The translations under genes and the position numbers were made by a program. DNA of 54,860 bases from positions 1 to 54,860 of the forward strand of contig CADEEH010000011.1 of the NCBI GenBank assembly GCA_902826305.1. The letters are read 5' to 3'. The notes below the pieces were generated by a model, which worked only from the letters and a program-made list of their open reading frames with translations, did not search any database and was not told where the DNA came from. Numbering within the stretch: the first letter of the stretch is position 1; every line of letters begins with the position of its first letter. Positions 37,212 to 45,501 of this stretch are shown here, one piece after another. The DNA is from an uncultured Burkholderiales bacterium (GTDB taxonomy: Bacteria > Pseudomonadota > Gammaproteobacteria > Burkholderiales > Burkholderiaceae_E).

Positions 37212-38195
37212 GTGGGGGGCGAATCGATCGATCTGTTCGCGATGGTGTCGTCGCTGGCCGGCGAAACGGTCGAGATCCTGCTGTCGGCCTCGTTCTGGGT
37301 CGCGGTGCTGCGGATCGCGACGCCGCTGATCTTCGGCACGCTGGGTGTGCTGCTGTGCGAGCGGGCCGGCGTGCTGAACCTGGGCATCGAAGGGATCATG
37401 GTCGCCGGCGCGTTCTTCGGCTGGCTGGCCGTGTATGCCGGGGGCGGCCTGTGGCTCGGTGTCGCGGCGGCGGCGGCGATCGGTGCGGCGTTCGGGCTGC
37501 TGCACGGCGTGCTGACGGTGCTGCTGTCGCTGTCGCAGCATGTGTCCGGCATCGGCATCACGCTGCTGGCGACCAGCCTGTCGTATTACGCGTACAGGGT
37601 CGGCTTTCCGAAGGTGACCACGCCGCCGACGATCGAGCCGTTCGGCGAGATGGCGGTGCTGAAGGCGGTGCCGTGGCTGGGTGAGGTCGCCGGCGCGGTG
37701 ACACCATTGACCGCGCTCGCGCTGGCGGTGGTCGCGATCATCGCCTGGCTGCTCTACCGGACCCCGGCCGGCCTGGCGCTGCGCATCGTCGGCGAGAATC
37801 CGGCCGCGGCCGAGGCCGGCGGCATCGACGTGCAGGCCACCCGGATCGCCGCCGTGGTCGCCGGTTCGGCGCTGATGGGGGTGGCCGGTGCGTTCCTGAC
37901 GCTCGCCGCGTTCAACGCGTTCTTCTTCAACATGGTCAACGGGCGCGGCTGGATCTGCATCGCGCTGGTGGTCTTCGCGTCCTGGCGGCCGGGCAAGGCG
38001 TTGCTGGGTGCGCTGCTGTTCGCCGGCTTCGACGCGCTGCAGCTGCGCCTGCAGCAGGGCAGCGGCAACGTGCTGCCGTACCAGCTCTGGCTGATGGTGC
38101 CGTACGTGCTGTCGATCCTGGCGCTGGTGCTGGTGGCGAGGAAGGCGTCGTATCCGCAGGCGCTGATGAAGCCGTATCGGAAGGGGGAGCGCTGA
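37212..38195 (+). CDS. ABC transporter permease (BMP/nucleoside type), subunit 2
   Basis: 327 residues, multi-pass. Family marks: RIATPLIFGTLGVLLCERAGVLNLGIEGIMVAGAFFGW, LSQHVSGIGITLLATSLSYY, GLALRIVGENPAAAEAGGIDVQATR and a C-terminal FNAFFFNMVNGRGWICIALVVFASWRP. GTG start 37212 lies 24 nt after the first permease. It completes a typical importer of one binding protein, one double ATPase and two permeases. Confidence 0.9.
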   Translation: MGGESIDLFAMVSSLAGETVEILLSASFWVAVLRIATPLIFGTLGVLLCERAGVLNLGIEGIMVAGAFFGWLAVYAGGGLWLGVAAAAAIGAAFGLLHGVLTVLLSLSQHVSGIGITLLATSLSYYAYRVGFPKVTTPPTIEPFGEMAVLKAVPWLGEVAGAVTPLTALALAVVAIIAWLLYRTPAGLALRIVGENPAAAEAGGIDVQATRIAAVVAGSALMGVAGAFLTLAAFNAFFFNMVNGRGWICIALVVFASWRPGKALLGALLFAGFDALQLRLQQGSGNVLPYQLWLMVPYVLSILALVLVARKASYPQALMKPYRKGER

Positions 38196-38391
38196 GGGGT
38201 CGTTCGAACGTTGGGACAGGGGCCAGCCCGCCAGCGTCGGGTGGGCGGCCGCGCCGTCAGCGGGTGTGGTCCTGGTCGAGTCAATACCCCAATCGTGGCG
38301 GCGAGCCGCATTGTCCTTATCGGGAAGCAGTGAAACAATCGGTGGCCTCACGACACGACGCAGTGCTCACGAGGACGAGACCGGAGCGGGC

Positions 38392-41300
38392 GTGGAGATC
38401 TTGGGCCTTCCTCACTGGACGCTGAGCGCTCGACTGGACGGCGACATGCTCGCGTTCAGCCTGGGTGACGGGCGACGACTCGCCTGGCACTCCCGGCGTC
38501 CGGCGGGGCTGCTGCGCAAGGCGGCGCGGCCCATGTCGGCGGCCGATCTTCTCGGCCCGGAGCTGGCCGAGCACCTGGCTCGCAGCGAGCCGAGGGTGTT
38601 GAACATCCAGTTCGAAGAACCGCTCGACGACATCAACTGGGAAGGGCTCGTTCTCGATGGTGGCTGCATGGCCGAGCAATTCGCGCTCGGGCGCCAGCTG
38701 GTCAGCGGAGTGGAATCGGAGCCGACGCCCCCGGCGACGCTCGCCGAGGCGCTGACCGTCACCGTCGTGCACGGCGAGGTTGTCTACCCTTGTCCACCCG
38801 CGCGAAGTGTCGCCGTCGATGCGCTCGACGAGGGCTGGGCCCGCGACCTCGTGACGAGTGCCAATGTACTGATCCTGCACGGGGTGACGCTGGCTCAGCT
38901 GATCGAGAGGGCCCGGCTGCCTCGCGGGGAAAGGCTGTTGGTGCTGCATCGGCCGCAGTCGAGATCCCATGTCGCGACCGCGCTCGACGAGGGCGCGGCG
39001 GTGCTCGGATTCGCGCAGGCGGTCGATCTGGCCGGCAAGACCCTGAATGCACTGCTGCATCAGCTCGGCAGCGGCGCAAGCGTCGGCGAGGCCGTCCGCC
39101 ATGTCCACCGGCGCGCCGCACCGATTCGCCTGGATGCACGGCTGTACGGCGAGCCCGCGATGCGCTTCGTGCGTGCGCAGACGCCGACGTCCCGACGCCA
39201 GGTCACCAGCCTGTCGTTCGACATCGCGGGATCGACGACGCTGTTGCAGCGGCTTGGCGACGAGGCCTATGCCGAGATGCTGGACCACCTGCATGCCCGC
39301 TGCACGGACGCGGCGCGTCGTTTCGGCGGCAAGCCCGACGATCCGCAGGGCGACGACGGCGTGATGTGTTACTTCGGCTATCCATCGGCCGTCGAGGACG
39401 CGGCGGTCAACGCGGTGGCCGCCGGCCTGGAGATCGTCCGCGCGGGTCTCGATCTGGGTGTGCCGATCCGGGTCGGCATCGCCACCGGGTTGGTCGCCAT
39501 CAAGTCCGATCAGCCGGTCGGCTTGTCGATCCACTTCGCCGCCCGCATGCAACAGATGACACCCCCGGGCACCGTGCTGACGTCGGAGTCGACGCGTCGA
39601 CTGGTCGCCCACGCCTTCGATCTCGAGCCGGTGGACGAGCCGTTCGAGCTCAAGGGCATCGAATCGCGGGAAGACCTGTACCGGGTGCTTGGTCCGAGCC
39701 GTGATGCGAAGGCGCACCGGCTCGAGCGCCTGCCATGGCTCACACCGATGGTCGGGCGGGAGAATGAACTCGCGCGCCTGAAGCGGTGCTGGCAGCCGAC
39801 CCGTGACGGCGAAAACCGACTGGCGATCGTGCGCGGCGACCCCGGCATCGGCAAGTCGCGACTGGTACGGGAGTTTCGCCATCACCTCGTGCAATCCGGC
39901 GTGAAGGTGCTGGAATGCCACTGTCGGGCCGATGCCAGTGCCAGCCCCTACCTGGCACTCGCGGAAGCATTGCGGCGATGGCTGGACGTCGATTCGGACG
40001 GATCCGGCCCGGAGGCGCTGCCCAGGCTTGCCGCCGTCCTGCCGCCGGGCTCGCGCGACGGCGAGCCGCTCGCGCTGATCGCGGCGCTGTTGGGCCTGGC
40101 CCCGCAGCCTGATCAGGCATCGCCAAACGGGTTGCGCCCCCGGCTGCTGACGCTGCTGCTGGACTGGTTCGTCGCCTTCGCCCGGGAGCGGGCCTGCTGC
40201 CTGATCATCGAAGACTGGCACTGGGTCGACCCGTCCACGCGTGAGCTGGTCGAACTGATGCTCGAGCGGCAGGGCGGACCGGGCCTGATGATCGTGCTTA
40301 CGATGCGGGAGGAAGGCCGGCCGCCGCCGCTCGGATCGGCCCCATTCGACCAGATCGAACTGGCGGGGTTGTCAGCCAAGGCGGCGCGTGAACTGGTCGT
40401 GCAGATGTGCGCGAATTCGCCGCTGCCGGCCGGGCTCGTCCGGATGCTCGCCTCGAGGGCCGATGGGGTGCCTTTGTTCCTCGAAGAGGCGACGCGCATG
40501 GCGCTCGAGATGGCGGCGGACCGCCCGGATGTCGATGTCACCGCACTCGATACCGTGCCGTCCTCCCTGCAGGACCTGCTGATGGCGCGCCTGGACGCAA
40601 TGGGTGCGGCCAAGCAGGTCGCGCAGGTCGCGGCCGTCCTCGGCCGAGAATTCTCGCTGGCGTTGCTGACCGCGTTGCTCGAAGAAAGCGAGTTCGCGCT
40701 GGACACCGTGACCCTTGGCGAGCGGCTGGCGGTCCTGGTGGGTTCGGGACTGGTGCGCTCTCAGGGCGCCGGGAACTACGCGTTCAAGCACGCGCTGATC
40801 CGCGACGCCGCCTACGCCTCGCTGTGGGCGCGTGATCGCCGCGGGCTGCATTCACGGGTGGTGGGACTGCTCCGGGAACGTTGGCCCGAGCTGGTCACGA
40901 GGAGGCCTGAACTGCTGGCATTGCATCAGACCGAGGCGGGCATGTACCGCGACGCCCTTGCGCAATGGGAGCGGGCGGCGAGGAACGCGGCCGCCAGATC
41001 CGCCGAAGTGGAGGCGATCAGCCATCTGCGCCATGCCCTGTCGGTGCTGGTCTGCATCGATCCGGGTGTCGATCGAGACAGGACCGCGTTGCGGCTGCAG
41101 CTCCTGCTGGCCGCCCGGCTGATCGCCACCGAAGGCTACGGTGCGGAGGCGGTGCAGCGGGCCTACCTCGAGGCGCAGCGCTTGTGCGACGAAATCGGCG
41201 ACGAGACCGCCCGCTTTAAGGTCGAGATGGGGCTGGAGGCCTTCCGTTTCATGCGCGCGGACTTCGGCCCGGCTCTGGAACACGGGCGTCGTGCCGCCGC

Positions 41301-42225
41301 GATCGCGGCGCGTTCCGGCGACACCAAGCAGCGGCTGCACGCGCACTGGGGCCTGGCCTGCACGCTGTTCCACCGAGGTGATCTGCGCGCAACGATGCGC
41401 GAGATGGAAGCCGGGCTGGCACTCTACACGCCGACGCTGCACAACCTGTTCGGCGTCCAGGATCCCGGTGTGATGTGCCTGGCCTACTCGTCGTGGGGAC
41501 TGTGGGAGTTGGGCCGGCCCGATGCGGCGCAGGCGCGCATCGACCAGGCAGTGAAGATGGCCACGGCGTTCGAGCACAAGTTCAGTCAGGCCGTCTCCCT
41601 GGCCTATGGGGCCGGCGTCGACCTGCTGCGCGGCGACACGGAAGCGGCGCTGATACGCGCCGACACCTGCATCGACGTCTGCGACAGCTCGGGGTTCCCG
41701 GTCTGGCTGGCGATCGCGCGATGCATGCGCGGCCGCTCGTTATGCGAGCAGGGCGCCTTCGAGGTCGGCCTTGCCGAGATGCGCGCGGGTTATGCGCTCT
41801 GGCTGTCGACCGGCGCGATGGTCTCGCGGCCGCTGTGCCTGTCGCTGCAGGCCGAGGGGCTGATGCTCGCGGACCGGATCGACGACGCCGCTGCTTGTGT
41901 GGATGATGGCCTGGCGCTGGTGGAACGCCTCGGCGAGCGTCAGCTCGAAGCCGAACTGCGTCGGCTGCGTGGCGAGGTGGCCCGGCTGCGCGACGACCCG
42001 ATCGAGGCCGAAGGCTGGCTCAAGAGCGCGTACGCGCTGGCGATCCGCCAGCACCGGCTCGGCTTCGCGCTGCGCAGCGCGACCTCGCTGGCGAGGCTGT
42101 GGGCCGCCGACGGCCGGCACGTGAAGGCGCGCCGGCTGCTGCTGCCGCTGGCCGCGCGATGGACCGAGGGTCGCACGACGCGTGATGTGCGCGACGCGCT
42201 GGTGTTGTGTGATTCGTTGCAGTGA
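38392..42225 (+). CDS. Pseudo-CHAT / class III cyclase / STAND ATPase / TPR sensor protein
   Basis: 1277 residues. Residues about 60-260 resemble a CHAT (caspase-like) domain (LDDINWEGLVLDGG, RLLVLHRPQS, ARLYGEPAMRF), but I find no catalytic His or Cys; the Cys position appears to be Pro. Residues 270-430 are a class III nucleotide-cyclase domain with metal Asp277 and Asp321. The expected specificity Lys is Asp317, and the transition-state Asn before AAR is His381. Then a STAND AAA domain: Walker A GDPGIGKS (482-489), Walker B ACCLIIEDWHWVD. The rest is TPR-like helices. GTG 38392 has GGAG 5 nt before it; GTG 38266 is possible but less supported. Likely a ligand- or damage-sensing switch, first gene of the operon. 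Confidence 0.85.
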   Translation: MEILGLPHWTLSARLDGDMLAFSLGDGRRLAWHSRRPAGLLRKAARPMSAADLLGPELAEHLARSEPRVLNIQFEEPLDDINWEGLVLDGGCMAEQFALGRQLVSGVESEPTPPATLAEALTVTVVHGEVVYPCPPARSVAVDALDEGWARDLVTSANVLILHGVTLAQLIERARLPRGERLLVLHRPQSRSHVATALDEGAAVLGFAQAVDLAGKTLNALLHQLGSGASVGEAVRHVHRRAAPIRLDARLYGEPAMRFVRAQTPTSRRQVTSLSFDIAGSTTLLQRLGDEAYAEMLDHLHARCTDAARRFGGKPDDPQGDDGVMCYFGYPSAVEDAAVNAVAAGLEIVRAGLDLGVPIRVGIATGLVAIKSDQPVGLSIHFAARMQQMTPPGTVLTSESTRRLVAHAFDLEPVDEPFELKGIESREDLYRVLGPSRDAKAHRLERLPWLTPMVGRENELARLKRCWQPTRDGENRLAIVRGDPGIGKSRLVREFRHHLVQSGVKVLECHCRADASASPYLALAEALRRWLDVDSDGSGPEALPRLAAVLPPGSRDGEPLALIAALLGLAPQPDQASPNGLRPRLLTLLLDWFVAFARERACCLIIEDWHWVDPSTRELVELMLERQGGPGLMIVLTMREEGRPPPLGSAPFDQIELAGLSAKAARELVVQMCANSPLPAGLVRMLASRADGVPLFLEEATRMALEMAADRPDVDVTALDTVPSSLQDLLMARLDAMGAAKQVAQVAAVLGREFSLALLTALLEESEFALDTVTLGERLAVLVGSGLVRSQGAGNYAFKHALIRDAAYASLWARDRRGLHSRVVGLLRERWPELVTRRPELLALHQTEAGMYRDALAQWERAARNAAARSAEVEAISHLRHALSVLVCIDPGVDRDRTALRLQLLLAARLIATEGYGAEAVQRAYLEAQRLCDEIGDETARFKVEMGLEAFRFMRADFGPALEHGRRAAAIAARSGDTKQRLHAHWGLACTLFHRGDLRATMREMEAGLALYTPTLHNLFGVQDPGVMCLAYSSWGLWELGRPDAAQARIDQAVKMATAFEHKFSQAVSLAYGAGVDLLRGDTEAALIRADTCIDVCDSSGFPVWLAIARCMRGRSLCEQGAFEVGLAEMRAGYALWLSTGAMVSRPLCLSLQAEGLMLADRIDDAAACVDDGLALVERLGERQLEAELRRLRGEVARLRDDPIEAEGWLKSAYALAIRQHRLGFALRSATSLARLWAADGRHVKARRLLLPLAARWTEGRTTRDVRDALVLCDSLQ

Positions 42226-42250
42226 ACTGATTTCTCCGACCCGGTGCCTC

Positions 42251-44071
42251 ATGACCAAGAGACCAACCCCACCGCCGGACCTGGATGCCTTCCGGTCCGA
42301 GCCGGATCTGGAGAAGCGCAACCGACTGCTGCTCGACTGGCTCGACGATGAACATCGGGCGGCGCTGTACGACCTGATCAACAGGAACGGCGGGTACCTC
42401 GAGTTCCCGAGCAGGGACACCGGGCATCGCGAGAACGAGTCCTTCGGCCTGCAGGTGCAACGGGCGCCGATCAACGTGGGCCACAAGATGGTCCGGCTCG
42501 TCACCGAGCGCAACCAGATCGAGACGATCCTCGGCGACGAAGGTGCCGAGTATTCCAATCGTGTCTATGCCGAACTGGGCGGTGGCAGTTTCATGCTGGC
42601 GCTCGACCCGGCCCTCGATCCTGCGTCGGCAACCGGCAGACCCGAGTCATGTCCCGCGCACAAGATTCAGCGGGCGGCCTACTACGAATGTTTTGCCGAC
42701 AGACACGAGGACTTGCTGAAGGTCAGCCACGCCGCATGTCGCGCTGCCTCGATCATGGCGTTCAAGGCTCAGGATCTCGACCTGGCCGCCTTCGCCGAGC
42801 AGGCGGCGGTACGCTTCTGCCAGAAGCTGATGGGATATTCGTTCACCGACTACCCGTTCCTGGAAACTCAGTTGCGAGCCGCCTATCGAGGCCTGGTCCA
42901 TCAGGTCGCTGGTCGGCACTTCGTGACCGATCCGATCGTGCTCCGGGGGGCAAGGGAAGCGCTCGGCCGATTGCTCACGCGCACCAGCAAACTGATCGCG
43001 GCCTACGCCGCGGCCGACGAGGATGAGCTCAAGGGCTGCGAGGATCCCGATCTGACGGGTGTCATGCTGCCCATGCTGCGGCGCCTGGCCGAGATGAGCG
43101 GCGTGCTCAACGGCGAGCAACGCGCAGTCCTGGCGGTCGGGGCGATCGCCGGAACCGTCGGCAACGTGCAGGCCGCCGCCTGTATCGTGGTCAAGGCGCT
43201 GTTCGCATCCGAGTCCCTATGGGAACAGGCTCGCGAACTCGCACTGAGTGAGAGCGGCGAAGAGCCGACCGGGAAGTTCGGCGCCTGGAAGAAACTTCTG
43301 CAGGGTCCCCTGCGGGAGAACCCGCCGATACCGCTGCTGCCCCGCCTGAAAATCGACGGACGGGGCGAACTGCAACACGAAGTGATCCTCGCGCTGGGCG
43401 GCGGCACCGCTGCGCGCCCGTCAACGGGCGACGAGGACACCTTGATATGGGGGCAGCCCGGCACTCATTTCTGCACCGGCATCTCGCTGGCCTGGCCGCT
43501 GGTCGTCGAGATCGTCCGCCAGGTGATGCGCCTTCCCGGCCTGGCGCAGGCGCTCGACCCCGTGGATGCGACGGTCATCGGGCTGAAGAAGACGTGGGGC
43601 TTTGCCTGCGACCGTTATCCTCTCACGTATCGGCGCGAGCATCGTTTGGTGCAGTCGAGCCTGAATGTGGCGATGCGGCTCAGGTCGCCCGTCCGGGAGA
43701 GCGCCGATCACATTCGGGAAGTGATCCGGGCCGGTGCGCCGCGGATCGAGCAGTTGCTGCGCGAATCCCGGCTTGTGCATTTCGCCTGGTTCGAACTGAT
43801 CGAGAACGACTCGACGCTGGTGTTGCACACGGTCTACGACGGACCGTTCGCCGCCTACGTCCATCACTTCGCGCTCCGAGCAGGGGATCTGTTCGACGCG
43901 CTCTTCGCCTGGATTGAAAGTCCACCGCCGATGCCGGTGCAGAAGTTCCCGAACGAATTCGTCGCCCACATCCAGCGCTTCGATCGTGGGCCACTGACCG
44001 GCTACTTTTATAGTGCCTATCCGAAGCTGGATACGGCGAACGCCGTACGCCAGCCGTTGTCCTGGCCATGA
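42251..44071 (+). CDS. Divergent cytochrome P450 with extra C-terminal domain
   Basis: 606 residues. The haem loop is WGQPGTHFCTGISLAWPL with Cys408; GxHxCxG is kept although the leading Phe is replaced. The I-helix region (VGAIAGTVGNVQAAACIVV) lacks the acid-alcohol pair, and the K-helix ExxR reads GPLR before ENPPIPLLPR, so Glu is missing. These losses occur in P450s that rearrange hydroperoxides rather than activate O2; the comparison is mine. Residues about 500-606 form a separate domain (WFELIENDSTLVLHTVYDG, FDALFAWIESPPPMPVQKF, YFYSAYPKLDTANAV) that I do not recognise. ATG 42251 is 25 nt after the sensor gene; its stop overlaps the DyP ATG by 4 nt. Confidence 0.75.
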   Translation: MTKRPTPPPDLDAFRSEPDLEKRNRLLLDWLDDEHRAALYDLINRNGGYLEFPSRDTGHRENESFGLQVQRAPINVGHKMVRLVTERNQIETILGDEGAEYSNRVYAELGGGSFMLALDPALDPASATGRPESCPAHKIQRAAYYECFADRHEDLLKVSHAACRAASIMAFKAQDLDLAAFAEQAAVRFCQKLMGYSFTDYPFLETQLRAAYRGLVHQVAGRHFVTDPIVLRGAREALGRLLTRTSKLIAAYAAADEDELKGCEDPDLTGVMLPMLRRLAEMSGVLNGEQRAVLAVGAIAGTVGNVQAAACIVVKALFASESLWEQARELALSESGEEPTGKFGAWKKLLQGPLRENPPIPLLPRLKIDGRGELQHEVILALGGGTAARPSTGDEDTLIWGQPGTHFCTGISLAWPLVVEIVRQVMRLPGLAQALDPVDATVIGLKKTWGFACDRYPLTYRREHRLVQSSLNVAMRLRSPVRESADHIREVIRAGAPRIEQLLRESRLVHFAWFELIENDSTLVLHTVYDGPFAAYVHHFALRAGDLFDALFAWIESPPPMPVQKFPNEFVAHIQRFDRGPLTGYFYSAYPKLDTANAVRQPLSWP

Positions 44072-45501
44072 GCACGCCGTTCGACGACGTGCAGCGTATC
44101 GTTCTGCGCGGGAGCCCGCGGCGGGAGAGTCCGCCGAACAAGTCTGCGGTCTGGCAGCAGGCCTGTCATCTGATGCTGCGCTTCGAACCGGGATCGTCGC
44201 CTCACTATTTCCTTCACGGTCTGGCGCCGGATCTGTGGCCGACCCGTGCCGGTGTCGACAAGGCCGACTTGCAGGTCAGCCTTGGATTCAGTCGGCCGGG
44301 GTTGCAGAAACTGCAGGTACCCGATCATGTGCTGGCGAATTTCGCGTCGAAGGCACCGGCGTTCTACGCCGGTGCCGCGGTGCGCGGGGGCCTTCATTGC
44401 GCGGCGACCGGGAGCAGCGCACCGAGCGGATGGAACCCGGCGTTCGCTTTCACGTCGCTGGATGCGGTGCTGACATTGCACGCGACCGAGGGTGTCTCGA
44501 TTGCGCGGGCGCTCGCACATGTCGAATCGGTTGCCGCCAAGGCCGGGGTGAACATGGTCGAACGGGTTACCGCGACGCGGTTGAGGCATCGGCCCGATGG
44601 CGAGCCGGAGACGACAAGTGCGCAATGGGTGCACTTCGGCTACCGCGATGGCCTCAGCCGGATCGGCATCCACGGCTTGTCGTCACCCGAAGTGATCCGG
44701 GAACTGCATTCGACGTCCCTCCATCAGCCGGGCGAGTTCGTATTGGGCCACATGCAGGATTCGGGCGCGAACCCCTGGATCGCCGGGCCGGGACGTCGAG
44801 TCTGGTCCGACGAGGTGCGCAGTTTCTTCCGCAACGGCAGCTTCGGCGTCCTCCAGCAGATCGAGCAGGACATCGCTGGATTCGAGGCATTCGTGACCCA
44901 GGCGGCGAAGGAGACGGGACTGGACCCGCACCTGATCAAGGCCAAGTTGTGCGGTCGGTATCCTGACGGCAGGCCGCTGGCCAATGACAACCTGCGGCCG
45001 GAGGACGACTTCGCCTACGACGAAGACACGCAGGGCACCCGCTGTCCGTACGGCAGCCATGTCCGGCGGATGAATCCGCGCGACGGCTCGGCCGTGCAGG
45101 ATGCCCGCAGGCGAGCGTTGCTGCGACGGGGCATGCCCTACGGATCAGCCTGGCCGAGCGCAGATTCCGACGAAAAGGAAAAGCGCGGGCTCATCGGCCA
45201 CTTCTTCTGCGCGAGCATCGAGGACCAGTTCGAACACCTGATCGCGCAATGGGCTGACCGTGTGCCACTGGGGAGCGCCGACCGGGGCGGCGCGCGTGAT
45301 CCGCTGTTCGGCGCCCACGAGGCCGGCGATGGACCCTTCGAGATCCCACGGGGTGCAGGCATGCCATCGCTGCCGCTCAGAGGCCTGCGCCCGTTCACGC
45401 GGACGCTCGGCACCGCCTACCTGTTCTACCCGAGCGTCGCGACATTGAGGGGCATTGCCGATAGCGGTTTGTGGGGTGCGGTCGTCGAGGACGATGACTG
45501 A
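44068..45501 (+). CDS. DyP-type haem peroxidase
   Basis: 477 residues; uses H2O2 or organic hydroperoxides to oxidise substrates. Distal Asp194 lies in FGYRDGLSR (the GxxDG motif). Proximal His331 is in CPYGSHVRRMNPRDG, and the distal Arg is in LRRGMPYG (353-354). All key DyP residues are present, so the enzyme should be active; length and motifs fit the longer C/D-type. No Tat signal is seen, so it is probably cytoplasmic. Overlaps both neighbours by a few bases (ATGA with the P450, ATGACTGA with patatin). Natural substrate is unknown; lipid hydroperoxides are plausible from context. Confidence 0.88.
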   Translation: MSTPFDDVQRIVLRGSPRRESPPNKSAVWQQACHLMLRFEPGSSPHYFLHGLAPDLWPTRAGVDKADLQVSLGFSRPGLQKLQVPDHVLANFASKAPAFYAGAAVRGGLHCAATGSSAPSGWNPAFAFTSLDAVLTLHATEGVSIARALAHVESVAAKAGVNMVERVTATRLRHRPDGEPETTSAQWVHFGYRDGLSRIGIHGLSSPEVIRELHSTSLHQPGEFVLGHMQDSGANPWIAGPGRRVWSDEVRSFFRNGSFGVLQQIEQDIAGFEAFVTQAAKETGLDPHLIKAKLCGRYPDGRPLANDNLRPEDDFAYDEDTQGTRCPYGSHVRRMNPRDGSAVQDARRRALLRRGMPYGSAWPSADSDEKEKRGLIGHFFCASIEDQFEHLIAQWADRVPLGSADRGGARDPLFGAHEAGDGPFEIPRGAGMPSLPLRGLRPFTRTLGTAYLFYPSVATLRGIADSGLWGAVVEDDD

